Shown: positions 7,927 through 14,902, counted from the stretch's first letter. The stretch is DNA of 20,510 nucleotides from Pseudobdellovibrionaceae bacterium (GCA_947374445.1 CANCBY010000025.1:1-20510), one strand, 5' to 3'. A program made the numbers and translations. The notes: generated from the letters alone by a model not told the origin.

Positions 7927-8855
7927 TGCTGGCGCTTTGTTTTGATCCGGTAAATGTGCACGGCGATCGTCAGCAAAACTAAAAAACTCCAAACGTAGAC
8001 GACATGTATTGGCGAGCTGAGTTGCGAGGCCGGAATTATTTCTTTTGCGGTCTGTAAAACCCACAGAGAGAGTTTTAACGTTTTCTCGGCCATTGCAGAG
8101 GCCGGCAAAAGAAAAAGTCCCGAGATCACAATTAGCAAGCTAACAAGGGGGGAGATAAAGATATTGGCTAAAATAGTCATGGGATTTATTTGGCCCCATC
8201 CCCAGAGGCAAGGAAGAGTTATTAAAAAAACAGAAATTGATTTTTGCAATGCAGTTCGGCCTTGGGTGAGTGCGAGGCTCGCAAGCCATGATAGTAGCAA
8301 AGATTGTGACTGCAGCCATTCAGGAAAAAGTAAGAGGCATGCAATGCCGGAAATATTCACAATAATATCACGAGGCCAAAATAATTTAAGTTTTCGACTC
8401 ATAAACTGCAGGGCCTTTGCAAAGAGCGCTCTGACAAGTGGAGCTTGAAACCCTGTCATCAAAGTAAAGTAACAGCTTAAAAAAATCTCAATTGAATGCG
8501 CGGCAAGAATTAATCCGAATTTGCTGGAAGGATTTTTTTGAAAAAAATCTGAAGAGAAGATCCACGTCAATTGCCCCTGGGTCCATCCCATGAGAGCGAA
8601 CAGAAAAATAAGATGAGAACCTGAGACAACAAGCAAATGATAAAGACCTGTTGATATCCAAAGTTGCTTGAGCGGCCCTTCGTTCAAAGATTGGCCACAG
8701 AAAAAAGCTCGGTGAATTTCTTGGTTATCAATTTCAGACTTTATAAGTCCTAGACACTTTGTTTGCGCCTGCATTGCTAGTGGAGCAACAAATTTGAGCA
8801 AATGACTGAATGGTACAATTAGAGCTAAAACTAGTAATAAGTGAATCATCTTCAT
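7914..8855 (-). CDS. comEC: ComEC/Rec2-type competence membrane protein (channel domain only)
   Basis: A 313-aa polytopic inner-membrane protein matching the 'competence' domain of ComEC/Rec2, the channel that takes single-stranded DNA into the cytoplasm. Key motifs are YHLLVVSGSHL (72-82; family form HLLAISGLH) and TGFQAPLVRALF (134-145; family G..P..RA). Several hydrophobic segments follow, around 165-180, 185-197, 205-222, 226-253 and 285-301. The N terminus has one hydrophobic segment and only ~45 further residues before the domain, so the extracellular OB-like domain of long ComEC proteins is absent or very short. The MBL domain is on the next gene, overlapping by 13 nt. No good ribosome site precedes 8855; the ATG at 8849 is an alternative. 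DNA uptake is inferred from family membership, and whether the organism is transformable is unknown. Confidence 0.84.
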   Translation of the reverse strand: MKMIHLLLVLALIVPFSHLLKFVAPLAMQAQTKCLGLIKSEIDNQEIHRAFFCGQSLNEGPLKQLWISTGLYHLLVVSGSHLIFLFALMGWTQGQLTWIFSSDFFQKNPSSKFGLILAAHSIEIFLSCYFTLMTGFQAPLVRALFAKALQFMSRKLKLFWPRDIIVNISGIACLLLFPEWLQSQSLLLSWLASLALTQGRTALQKSISVFLITLPCLWGWGQINPMTILANIFISPLVSLLIVISGLFLLPASAMAEKTLKLSLWVLQTAKEIIPASQLSSPIHVVYVWSFLVLLTIAVHIYRIKTKRQQCTE

Positions 8856-9161
8856 TATTTCAGGTGTTTAGCAAATTACCTGCCGAGTCAAAAGGCTGAA
8901 ATAGTATGAAATGAAGTCACATTAGATTCGATTTTCGGATTTTAAGATCTGTAAAAAAAAATTAAAAAATTTCTCATAATTTTAAAATAATCTTTTAATT
9001 TCATACACTTAATATGTGCATTAATTTGCAGCATTCGGCTGAAACCCTTATTCATCAATTGGTCTAAGGTCCAGGTTGGAGATATTTCCCCAATCTATGT
9101 GGATAACTTCTTGATTGCGAATTTCTTGTCGTCATTTGCATTACCGTGTCATACTTTTTTT
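8856..9161. other. Divergent intergenic region, AT-rich, no gene seen
   Basis: 306 bp separate the minus-strand comEC gene from the plus-strand lipoprotein gene. About 8941-9010 is strongly AT-rich, with A and T runs on both strands, and could hold promoters or a regulator site. I could not find a convincing -35/-10 pair. The best plus-strand candidate, TTGTCG (9126-9131) with CATACT (9150-9155), would put the transcript start on or next to the ATG at 9162. The element CACATTAGAT at 8918-8927 also occurs at 2480-2489 upstream of the acyl-CoA dehydrogenase gene. No ORF here looks coding. Confidence 0.5.
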
Positions 9162-9827
9162 ATGAAAAACATCATTGTACTGATCTGTTTATTAGGCACT
9201 TTCTTAAACATTGGATGCGTCACTTCTCGACAGAAAAATTCAGCGAAATCCAATAGGTCCTCTGAAGCTTCGACAGCAGGGTTGAAGCCATCTCGCATGA
9301 GTCCTGAAGAAAAGCAGGATAAAAAAGATCGCGATCTCGTAATGAAAAAAAAATCAGAGCTTACAGGTGTTAACATAAGTGCTGCTCCTCAGAAAAAAGG
9401 GGAGAGCTTAAGTGTGATTCCAAGCAAAATTATTGGCTCTGACTTATCTGGATTGAATGAGACAGAGTTGTACAACCACTTGTTCTTAGCTTATGAAAAA
9501 AATGATCAATTGGCGTTTAATTCTGCGCTGGCTTTGTTTATCAAAAAGTACCCACAAAGTGTTAGAGCTGATGATGCATTGTACCTCGCGGGCTTGAACG
9601 CTGTGGCTTCTCATGACTATGGCACAGCTTTGAAACATTTTAATCGGGTTTTAAAGGAGTATTCGTACAGTAACAAAGCGCCATCTGCGCTTTTTGCCAA
9701 GGCCGCAGTTTTAAAAAAGATGGAGATGATTCCTAATTCTCAAGAAGCATTTAAGCAGGTACTTTTGCGCTATCCTCAAAGCCCCGAGTCCGAAAGAGCT
9801 CAAGTCGAGCTGAGGTTATTCAAGTGA
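9162..9827 (+). CDS. TPR lipoprotein, CpoB/YbgF-like
   Basis: A 221-aa predicted lipoprotein. The N terminus MKNIIVLICLLGTFLNIGC is a lipoprotein signal peptide with Cys19 as the lipidation site; Asn at -3 is atypical. A Lys/Ser-rich linker follows (about 20-85). Then come TPR-like helical pairs (about 95-221): ALFIKKYPQSVRADDALYL, YGTALKHFNRVLKEYSYS and AFKQVLLRYPQSPESERAQ, resembling the C-terminal TPR domain of CpoB/YbgF of the Tol-Pal envelope system. The frame is open from a GTG at 9099, but 9162 is chosen because only it places the signal peptide at the N terminus. No Shine-Dalgarno is visible before it. The stop overlaps the next start (GTGA, 4 nt). A role in the envelope is likely; membership of a Tol-Pal system is not shown, since tol and pal are not adjacent. 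Confidence 0.83.
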   Translation: MKNIIVLICLLGTFLNIGCVTSRQKNSAKSNRSSEASTAGLKPSRMSPEEKQDKKDRDLVMKKKSELTGVNISAAPQKKGESLSVIPSKIIGSDLSGLNETELYNHLFLAYEKNDQLAFNSALALFIKKYPQSVRADDALYLAGLNAVASHDYGTALKHFNRVLKEYSYSNKAPSALFAKAAVLKKMEMIPNSQEAFKQVLLRYPQSPESERAQVELRLFK

Positions 9828-11140
9828 TTAAGTTATCAAAAATACCACGTGCAACCTACTTTGCAGTTTTCGCAGCGGCTATTTCTATAAGCCCTTGGGC
9901 TCATGGGCAGTCGGCTGAGGATCTGGAGAAAGAAAATAAATTTCATCAAGTTTTCAAAAAGTACAATGAGCAACCCACTTCGTCTGATATTTGGAAGAGT
10001 GAAGTTTCAAAGGGATCCCTTTTTAATTATCAGGTGCAAAAAAAAGACACACTTTGGGATATCAGTAAGGCTCTCTTTGCTGACCCTCACTATTGGCCCA
10101 AAATTTGGGCCGTTAATGGCAACGGCATGCTCAATCCGCATGAGATCAGTGAAGGTCAGCAGATTCAATTTAGTGATGGAACTTTTGGCGAGCCACCTTC
10201 TGTGGCTGTGAAAGAATCACTTGCTTCAGAAAACGCTGGGGTTGCTTTGGAACCAGGAGCCCCCGCTCCGACCGAAGCTCCAGCTGACGAAAAAGCGCCC
10301 GTGTATCCTAATGGCCATATTACGGCTGAGGAACTTCCGCCAGCAAAAGCTGCCGGCGCCAAATATGCGGATCTACCAACAAGCCTGCCTCACTGGGAGA
10401 CATTGACTGGGCTTGCCGATTTTAAAATGCTTGTTAAGCCAATTTCTTCAGCGCATCCAGTGTTCGACCAAATCTTACCTTTCTACATCACCGAAGCTCC
10501 TCTTGAGATCGTGGGAATAGTGACTGAAACCGAGCAGGGTATGAATGCGGCCTCCGATCGTCAGCTGGTTTATGTTAGGTTCAATGAGGCTCCGGCTCAC
10601 ACCCGATATTTAGTTGTCGAAGAAAAAGGTAAAATTTCAGATATTTCTACATCTAAATCAGCGAATTCAATTCAAGTATTAGGTCAGCTCGAAGTGATTG
10701 AGTTGGTCAATCCAGCAAAAAATATTTACCGTGCTAAATCCACTCAAATCTTGTCTCATTTTTTGGTTGGATCCACTATTATTTCGGGCGATATTTCCGT
10801 TGTGAATCCCGTCTTTGAAACGCAAGGGCAGCCTGTTCATGCCAAAATAATCGGTGGAGCAAATGATCTTAAGCGAAACTTATTTGGCCCTCAAGAAATC
10901 GTATATCTCAATGTCGGCTCTAGCGGTGGGATTGATGTCGGGCAAACTTTTGCAGTTTATAAAAATCAAAAAGTTCGTAATATTGAATCGGATGTCGAAA
11001 CGAATTCAATGGTTATAGGTCACGTCAAGGTTGTAAAGGTCAGTGATCAATTTGCAACGGCTGTTGTTGCCGATGTAACCGATGAAATTCGAGTGGGTGA
11101 TGACCTGGATACGGCCATATCAGCGACAAGATCAGAGTAG
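9824..11140 (+). CDS. Secreted LysM-domain envelope protein
   Basis: A 438-aa exported protein starting with GTG inside the stop of the TPR lipoprotein gene. It has a signal peptide (about 1-28, cleavage likely after AHG), then a LysM peptidoglycan-binding domain (68-117) with YQVQKKDTLWDISKALF and the WAVNGNGMLNPHEISEGQQI half. A low-complexity Ala/Pro/Glu linker spans about 124-180. The larger C-terminal part (200-438) has no family I can name. It looks beta-rich, and its end (about 358-428, YLNVGSSGGIDVGQTFAVYK ... VGDDL) resembles small repeated beta modules seen in flagellar/outer-membrane accessory proteins such as FlgT, a weak impression only. It probably sits on the cell wall in the periplasm. 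Co-translation with the TPR lipoprotein suggests that the two work together. Confidence 0.85.
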   Translation: MIKLSKIPRATYFAVFAAAISISPWAHGQSAEDLEKENKFHQVFKKYNEQPTSSDIWKSEVSKGSLFNYQVQKKDTLWDISKALFADPHYWPKIWAVNGNGMLNPHEISEGQQIQFSDGTFGEPPSVAVKESLASENAGVALEPGAPAPTEAPADEKAPVYPNGHITAEELPPAKAAGAKYADLPTSLPHWETLTGLADFKMLVKPISSAHPVFDQILPFYITEAPLEIVGIVTETEQGMNAASDRQLVYVRFNEAPAHTRYLVVEEKGKISDISTSKSANSIQVLGQLEVIELVNPAKNIYRAKSTQILSHFLVGSTIISGDISVVNPVFETQGQPVHAKIIGGANDLKRNLFGPQEIVYLNVGSSGGIDVGQTFAVYKNQKVRNIESDVETNSMVIGHVKVVKVSDQFATAVVADVTDEIRVGDDLDTAISATRSE

Positions 11141-11223
11141 GTTCGGGTTCCGTCCTGGCTTGGGGGCGCGCAGTAACCTGATTGACGTATATGATGGCTC
11201 TTGTTTTGAAGAGAGCTCTGGTC

Positions 11224-12246
11224 ATGGAAAAATTATTAGAAAAAATATCTGACCGTGAATCTGTTGAACTTGTCTCTGAATTTGACAGAGAAATTGAGCT
11301 CATTTTATTTGCCGCAAAATTTCAAAAAATATTTCATGGGCGTGCAGCTCTTGGTTTGTATTTGGATTCAATCGCCATATTGAATCGCTTGATGAGGCCT
11401 GGCGCTTCACTTTCTGATTTGCGGAAGTATGTCATTCATAAATATGTCTTTAGAAAATTAGGCGTTAGTGTTGCGCAAGCAGAGTTAAGCATGCAAAGGC
11501 AGATGTTGTGTCGGGCGCTAGAACAAAATATTCATTTTGTGTTTCCTGGGCATCCGCATTTTCCTCGGGCATTGCTAGGTATAAATGAGCCTCCATTTTT
11601 GTTGAGCTATTTAGGAAGTCCTGTTTGGATGAGCGAGCAGGGCCTTGCCGTAGTAGGGAGTCGTAACGCTCATCCTCTAACAATTTCATGGATGGAAAGT
11701 CATCTGGGTCCTTGTCTCGAGAAGGTGAATGCCTTTGTTGTTAGTGGTGGAGCCAGAGGGGTTGATCAAAAGGCACATCTTTTGGCTTTAGCCAAAAAAA
11801 GACCTACAGTTATTTTTGTGCCTTCGGGCCTTGGCAAAATATATCCACAAAATTTGGAGTCCTTCATTGAGCCGGTGGTAGCTGCTGGAGGGGCGATTGT
11901 GAGTGAGTATTCTTTTAATGAGCCAATGAAGAAGCATTATTTTCATGCGCGCAATCGCCTTATTTCGGGCTTGGCTGTTTGCACCCTTATCACGCAAGCC
12001 GCTCGTAAAAGCGGAACACTTATCACCGGAAGGCAGGCGATAGAACAATCGCGTCCTGTTTTTGTTGTGCCATCTCATCCACTTGATGTTGATTTTCAGG
12101 GGGGGCTTGATCTGTTGATGGAGGGAGCGACGCCAGTTCGTGACTGCCAAGATTTAGTGCTTCTATTGGAGAGTGAGTTGAATTCTTCACGGGCATTTTC
12201 AAGACTCAAAGATTCGGAGCATCAAACTGAAAACAGCTACTCCTAG
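11224..12246 (+). CDS. dprA: DNA-processing protein DprA/Smf
   Basis: A 340-aa DprA, the cytoplasmic protein that binds incoming single-stranded DNA and loads RecA during transformation. The Rossmann-like core shows VVGSRNAHP, SGGARGVDQKAH, the GLGKIYPQN segment, SEYSFNEP, FHARNRLISGL and ITQAARKSGTLITGRQA, all recognisable family motifs. Two departures from the usual form are FHARNR for FP.RNR and PSHP where most DprAs have PG near the end of the core. A helical N-terminal region precedes it, and only ~35 polar residues follow the core, so there is no room for the C-terminal winged helix. The frame is open from a TTG at 11182 with ATGs at 11191 and 11194. I prefer the ATG at 11224, with a GAGAG-type ribosome site about 9 nt upstream. 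Together with the ComEC genes it points to a DNA-uptake pathway. Confidence 0.9.
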   Translation: MEKLLEKISDRESVELVSEFDREIELILFAAKFQKIFHGRAALGLYLDSIAILNRLMRPGASLSDLRKYVIHKYVFRKLGVSVAQAELSMQRQMLCRALEQNIHFVFPGHPHFPRALLGINEPPFLLSYLGSPVWMSEQGLAVVGSRNAHPLTISWMESHLGPCLEKVNAFVVSGGARGVDQKAHLLALAKKRPTVIFVPSGLGKIYPQNLESFIEPVVAAGGAIVSEYSFNEPMKKHYFHARNRLISGLAVCTLITQAARKSGTLITGRQAIEQSRPVFVVPSHPLDVDFQGGLDLLMEGATPVRDCQDLVLLLESELNSSRAFSRLKDSEHQTENSYS

Positions 12247-12295
12247 TGTGTGGTCCTCAGGGCATCACTATAGATAGGGAAAATTTGTTCTACAT

Positions 12296-12313
12296 ATTTT
12301 TTTATAAAAAAAT
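12296..12313. repeat. 18-bp perfect AT palindrome downstream of dprA
   Basis: ATTTTTTTATAAAAAAAT is its own reverse complement. It lies 50 nt past dprA in the convergent intergenic region. It could act as a weak bidirectional terminator, an AT-rich promoter element (it includes TATAAA at 12303-12308) for the RNA element downstream, or a protein site. No -35 hexamer at a proper distance was found. Confidence 0.5.
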
Positions 12314-12373
12314 GAGAAATAGTGAAAAAATATTTTGAAAAAAATCTGAAATACTCTGACACTGTACGAAGGG

Positions 12374-12436
12374 AGGGGCGATGTGGTCACGGATGACCAT
12401 GGTAGTATGGATGCTACTGCATCGCTCTTATTTTTT
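12374..12436 (+). ncRNA. Three-way-junction RNA with two A-N-GGA loops and a U-tract (candidate CsrA-binding sRNA)
   Basis: Every base from 12374 to 12429 can be placed in one structure. A basal stem pairs 12374-12383 with 12420-12429 (10 pairs, two of them G-U). Hairpin A pairs 12384-12389 with 12394-12399 (6 pairs) around loop CGGA. Hairpin B pairs 12400-12407 with 12412-12419 (8 pairs, three G-U) around loop TGGA. The U-rich TATTTTTT follows (12429-12436), so the element can also serve as a terminator. UCACGGAUGA in hairpin A fits the known high-affinity CsrA/RsmE site, A/U-CANGGANG-U/A, with GGA in the apical loop; hairpin B shows AUGGAUG. Two more AGGGA motifs lie upstream (12276-12280, 12370-12374). 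It falls between convergent genes, 128 nt after dprA. The 5' end is unknown: a short sRNA and a dprA 3'-UTR product are both possible. CsrA binding is inference. Confidence 0.5.
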
Positions 12437-12457
12437 GATCCTGCTTTTAATCTTGAT

Positions 12458-13603
12458 CTAGTTCCAATTACGCTTCAAATTAAAATAACTCAAAAGGGCA
12501 AACACGACATTGGGTGCCCAGATTGCGATAGCTGGTGCCAACTGGCCGCCTCTTGCCATGCCTTCTGCTGAAACATACAAAATCCAGTAAAGAACTATCA
12601 CACCCAAAGAAAGCGCCATTCCGCCAGACTTCTGGCTTCTACGATTGGTGCTAACGCTCAGACCGACACCCAGAAGGCCAAAAAGTGGACAAACGAGTGC
12701 GATGGCCCAGCGCTTGTGAAACTCAGTCAGAAAGAGAATTCGATCTTCAGCTGGGAGCTCTTTTTGTGCGATTTTTTCTTGAACTTCATCGAGGCTCATC
12801 GAAAGTGGAGACTTCTCGCGGTGCTCTTCTTGTACAGCATCAAAAAGATGGATATCAAAAGTATTAAACTTAATCTTCGTGTGGTTTTCGCCCTTGCGGT
12901 GGATGTCGCCGTCATTGAGTCTTAACAGGGCTGCGTGCCCTGGGGAGTTGACATCTTGAACAATTCTTCCGCGCTTAGAAATAATTGTCAGAGGGACATC
13001 GCCTTGTCTTTCGTCGTAGATAAAGACCTTTTGGAGCTCTCCTGTTTTGGAGTCGACATTGTTGGCGTAGATAACGAGATCAAAAAAGCCCTCTGAGAAC
13101 GTGCCCTCTTTGAGAGAGACCCCCGCTTTTGTTTGTCCCACCTTGGTGACCAGCAGTTCAAATTGACGGTTGCCCCAGGGGGCTAACGTGAACGATGTTT
13201 GCGCCGAAAAAATTGCAACCAAAACTGAAAGTAAAACTGAGGGCAAAACAATTGGAAACATATGAAGACCGCAGGCTTTGAGGGCTACAATCTCAGAGTC
13301 GCTGCTCATTCTTCCGTAGGTCATAATGACGGCAAAGAGAAGGCTCATGGGCAGCAGTGCGGGTAAAAAACTGATCGAAAGGTAGCCCATAATTTTGATA
13401 ACTACATCCAGGCCCACGCCATGCACCAGCACAAAATCAGTCAGTCGCAGCGCCTGAAACATTAGAAGGATAAATATAAAAACAAAAAGTCCCAAAAAGA
13501 AGGGCGGCAGAAGTTCAAAAAAAATATATTGAGTTGTTTTTCGTGCGAAGAGTCTTTGCATGAGGCTTTGATTGTAGCGGACAAGCTTCTGTGCGAACAT
13601 CAT
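12458..13603 (-). CDS. lptF: LptF/LptG-family lipopolysaccharide export permease
   Basis: A 381-aa inner-membrane permease of the LptF/LptG (YjgP/YjgQ) family. With LptB it extracts lipopolysaccharide from the inner membrane and passes it to the periplasmic bridge. The layout is typical: transmembrane segments near 28-48, 63-95 and 113-135, a periplasmic beta-jellyroll domain (about 140-290), then three C-terminal transmembrane segments (about 305-320, 332-350, 355-375). The conserved cytoplasmic stretch YGRMSSDSEIVALKACG (96-112) is clear. The length suits the family, and LptF versus LptG cannot be decided from this alone. The second permease gene is not in the window. The ATG at 13603 is only 20 nt from the divergent start at 13624; the ATG at 13561 would fit the family N terminus better and leave room for a promoter. 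Neither has a good ribosome site. Confidence 0.88.
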   Translation of the reverse strand: MMFAQKLVRYNQSLMQRLFARKTTQYIFFELLPPFFLGLFVFIFILLMFQALRLTDFVLVHGVGLDVVIKIMGYLSISFLPALLPMSLLFAVIMTYGRMSSDSEIVALKACGLHMFPIVLPSVLLSVLVAIFSAQTSFTLAPWGNRQFELLVTKVGQTKAGVSLKEGTFSEGFFDLVIYANNVDSKTGELQKVFIYDERQGDVPLTIISKRGRIVQDVNSPGHAALLRLNDGDIHRKGENHTKIKFNTFDIHLFDAVQEEHREKSPLSMSLDEVQEKIAQKELPAEDRILFLTEFHKRWAIALVCPLFGLLGVGLSVSTNRRSQKSGGMALSLGVIVLYWILYVSAEGMARGGQLAPAIAIWAPNVVFALLSYFNLKRNWN

Positions 13604-13623
13604 TTCTGTAGGAAAATCAGACT

Positions 13624-14370
13624 TTGAAGAAGATTTTATTACTATTTGAAGATTACAACGAGCTCTCCACGACCGAAGTCTACCTCAAAAAAGTAGGCTT
13701 TGATGTGGTTGGAGTCGGCAATGAGGCGAAGCTGGCAGATCAGCTTTTATCTTTTAATCCTGATATCGTTGTTTCTGGCGGATTGACCCAATTGGTATCG
13801 AGTCTCAGCGTCGGAACCAAGCTCAAAGAAAACACACGTTTTACTGGCAAATCCGTAATTATTTTGCCTTCAGGCTATAAACTCATGCCGGCGGATCTTA
13901 TAAAGATTAAGATGGACGCCACTCTTGAGGCGCCTGTAGAGCCCACCAAATTACTGCAAATACTCGCAAAATTTTCTGGGCTTGATGGCGATTTGATCTG
14001 TGAAAAATTTAAAAAGGCCACTCTGGCAGATCCGGACTTACAAAGACGCCTTAAAGAGGCGTTAAAAAATAGTTCTAAAAAGGGTCCAAGTGCTGATGCC
14101 AATAGGTCGCTCGAGGCAAAGACGGCAATGCCACCCAAGCCAGAAATAAAAACAAAGCCATTTTTGGATCCTGCACGTGCGGCTCGTTACGAGAAATTTT
14201 TGAAAAGCAATCAGTCTGCTGCTCCCGCAGATTTTACCAAGTCAAATTTCAACAGGCAGGAGATCAAAGAGCGGCAAGAGGCCATGAAAAAAGACTGGGA
14301 CAAGGCAGAGCTCGAGCGCCTAGATCAGCTGAAACAGCATTTTGCAAAAGCACTTTTCAAAAAAAGCTAG
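13624..14370 (+). CDS. Pseudo-receiver domain protein with lysine-rich helical tail
   Basis: A 248-aa protein with an N-terminal response-regulator receiver-like fold (1-118): KKILLLFEDYNEL with an acidic pair, PDIVVSGG where the phosphorylated Asp should be, VIILPSG in place of the Thr/Ser strand, and LEAPVEPTKLLQIL for the last helix. The phospho-acceptor position is Ser51 and the usual Lys of the KP pair is Ala103, so it is probably not phosphorylated. The remaining ~130 residues are hydrophilic and Lys/Glu/Ala-rich, with a predicted helical or coiled-coil end (about 205-246) and no DNA-binding domain I recognise. The start is TTG. It is chosen because it opens directly at the first beta strand and has AGGAAAA upstream (about 9 nt). 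It is divergent from the lptF-type gene. Function unknown; a protein-protein adaptor is the likeliest idea. Confidence 0.75.
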   Translation: MKKILLLFEDYNELSTTEVYLKKVGFDVVGVGNEAKLADQLLSFNPDIVVSGGLTQLVSSLSVGTKLKENTRFTGKSVIILPSGYKLMPADLIKIKMDATLEAPVEPTKLLQILAKFSGLDGDLICEKFKKATLADPDLQRRLKEALKNSSKKGPSADANRSLEAKTAMPPKPEIKTKPFLDPARAARYEKFLKSNQSAAPADFTKSNFNRQEIKERQEAMKKDWDKAELERLDQLKQHFAKALFKKS

Positions 14371-14462
14371 TATTTATAATATCTTACCTATTTTTTCGGT
14401 TTTGAGTTAAACTAAGAGGTAACTCAGAAGTGTCGCTTTTTGAAAATACTGAAAGCAAAAAA

Positions 14463-14492
14463 ATGACAAACTCTATTCCGTGGGCATATTTT
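14463..14492 (+). promoter_or_regulatory. Candidate sigma-70 promoter of trxA
   Basis: ATGACA (14463-14468; five of six consensus bases) and TATTTT (14487-14492) are 18 nt apart, followed by a leader of about 45 nt that holds a strong AAGGAG (14533-14538) 5 nt before the trxA ATG. In the same gap, upstream, a 7-bp inverted repeat TGAGTTA/TAACTCA (14403-14426) has no adjoining U-tract and is not called a terminator. Confidence 0.4.
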
Positions 14493-14543
14493 AAATAAGT
14501 CGACTTTTTCGGCCAGTTATTACCTCATCGATAAGGAGTTCCT

Positions 14544-14873
14544 ATGGGTCAATTTACAGTTCCCGTCACTGACAGTTCATTTGAGTCCGAAGTTCTAAAA
14601 TCTGGGACTTCAGTTGTCCTTGTTGATTTTTGGGCGGAGTGGTGTGGTCCGTGTAAGGCTATCGGGCCTAAACTCGAAGAGATTGCTCAAGAGATGGGCG
14701 CAAAAGTTAAAATCGTAAAATTGGATGTCGATAACAACCAAGAGTCTGCTGCTAAATTTGGAATTCGTAGCATTCCAACGATGATTCTTTTTAAAGGCGG
14801 ACAAAAAGTCGATCAGATCATGGGCAATCAGCCCAAAGAAAACATCGTTAATTTTATTTCAAAGCATCTTTAG
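14544..14873 (+). CDS. trxA: Thioredoxin
   Basis: A 109-aa cytoplasmic thioredoxin of standard length. It reduces protein disulfides and is recycled by thioredoxin reductase. The active site WCGPCKA holds Cys34 and Cys37, Asp28 lies in the preceding VDFWAEW strand, and the cis-proline is Pro78 in SIPTMILFKGG. There is no signal peptide. It stands alone, with its own apparent promoter and strong ribosome site, and converges with the rod-shape operon, whose last stop codon is 29 nt beyond. Confidence 0.97.
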   Translation: MGQFTVPVTDSSFESEVLKSGTSVVLVDFWAEWCGPCKAIGPKLEEIAQEMGAKVKIVKLDVDNNQESAAKFGIRSIPTMILFKGGQKVDQIMGNQPKENIVNFISKHL

Positions 14874-14893
14874 TTTCTGGCTTAGGCTAGAAA
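14874..14893. terminator. Short hairpin between convergent trxA and rodA, possible terminator
   Basis: Immediately after the trxA stop, TTTCTGGC (14874-14881) pairs with GCTAGAAA (14886-14893) over a TTAG tetraloop, with one G-U pair. Its place between two convergent genes suits a shared terminator. Neither strand has a good U-tract right after the stem, so the call is weak. Confidence 0.3.
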
Positions 14894-14902
14894 TCTTAAG
14901 GA

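Noticed and set aside
7914..8064. Frameshift splitting a single comEC gene
   Set aside because: The downstream gene has its own ATG followed by a clean hydrophobic signal/anchor, and both products keep full motif sets. A true two-gene arrangement explains this better than a broken gene.
8164..8448. 94-codon plus-strand frame antisense to comEC
   Set aside because: No ribosome site or domain, and it lies wholly inside the channel gene with clear motifs on the other strand.
12374..12436. Cyclic-di-GMP (GEMM) or other known riboswitch
   Set aside because: The three-way shape recalled a GEMM element, but the conserved GEMM sequence blocks are absent and no gene follows on the same strand.
12383..12571. 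62-codon plus-strand frame starting with GTG
   Set aside because: Most of it is antisense to the well-supported lptF-type gene, and its amino acids look random.
14403..14426. Inverted repeat TGAGTTA/TAACTCA as terminator after the pseudo-receiver gene
   Set aside because: The stem is AT-rich with a 10-nt loop, and the nearest T-run starts about 10 nt later, so it lacks the form of a rho-independent terminator.
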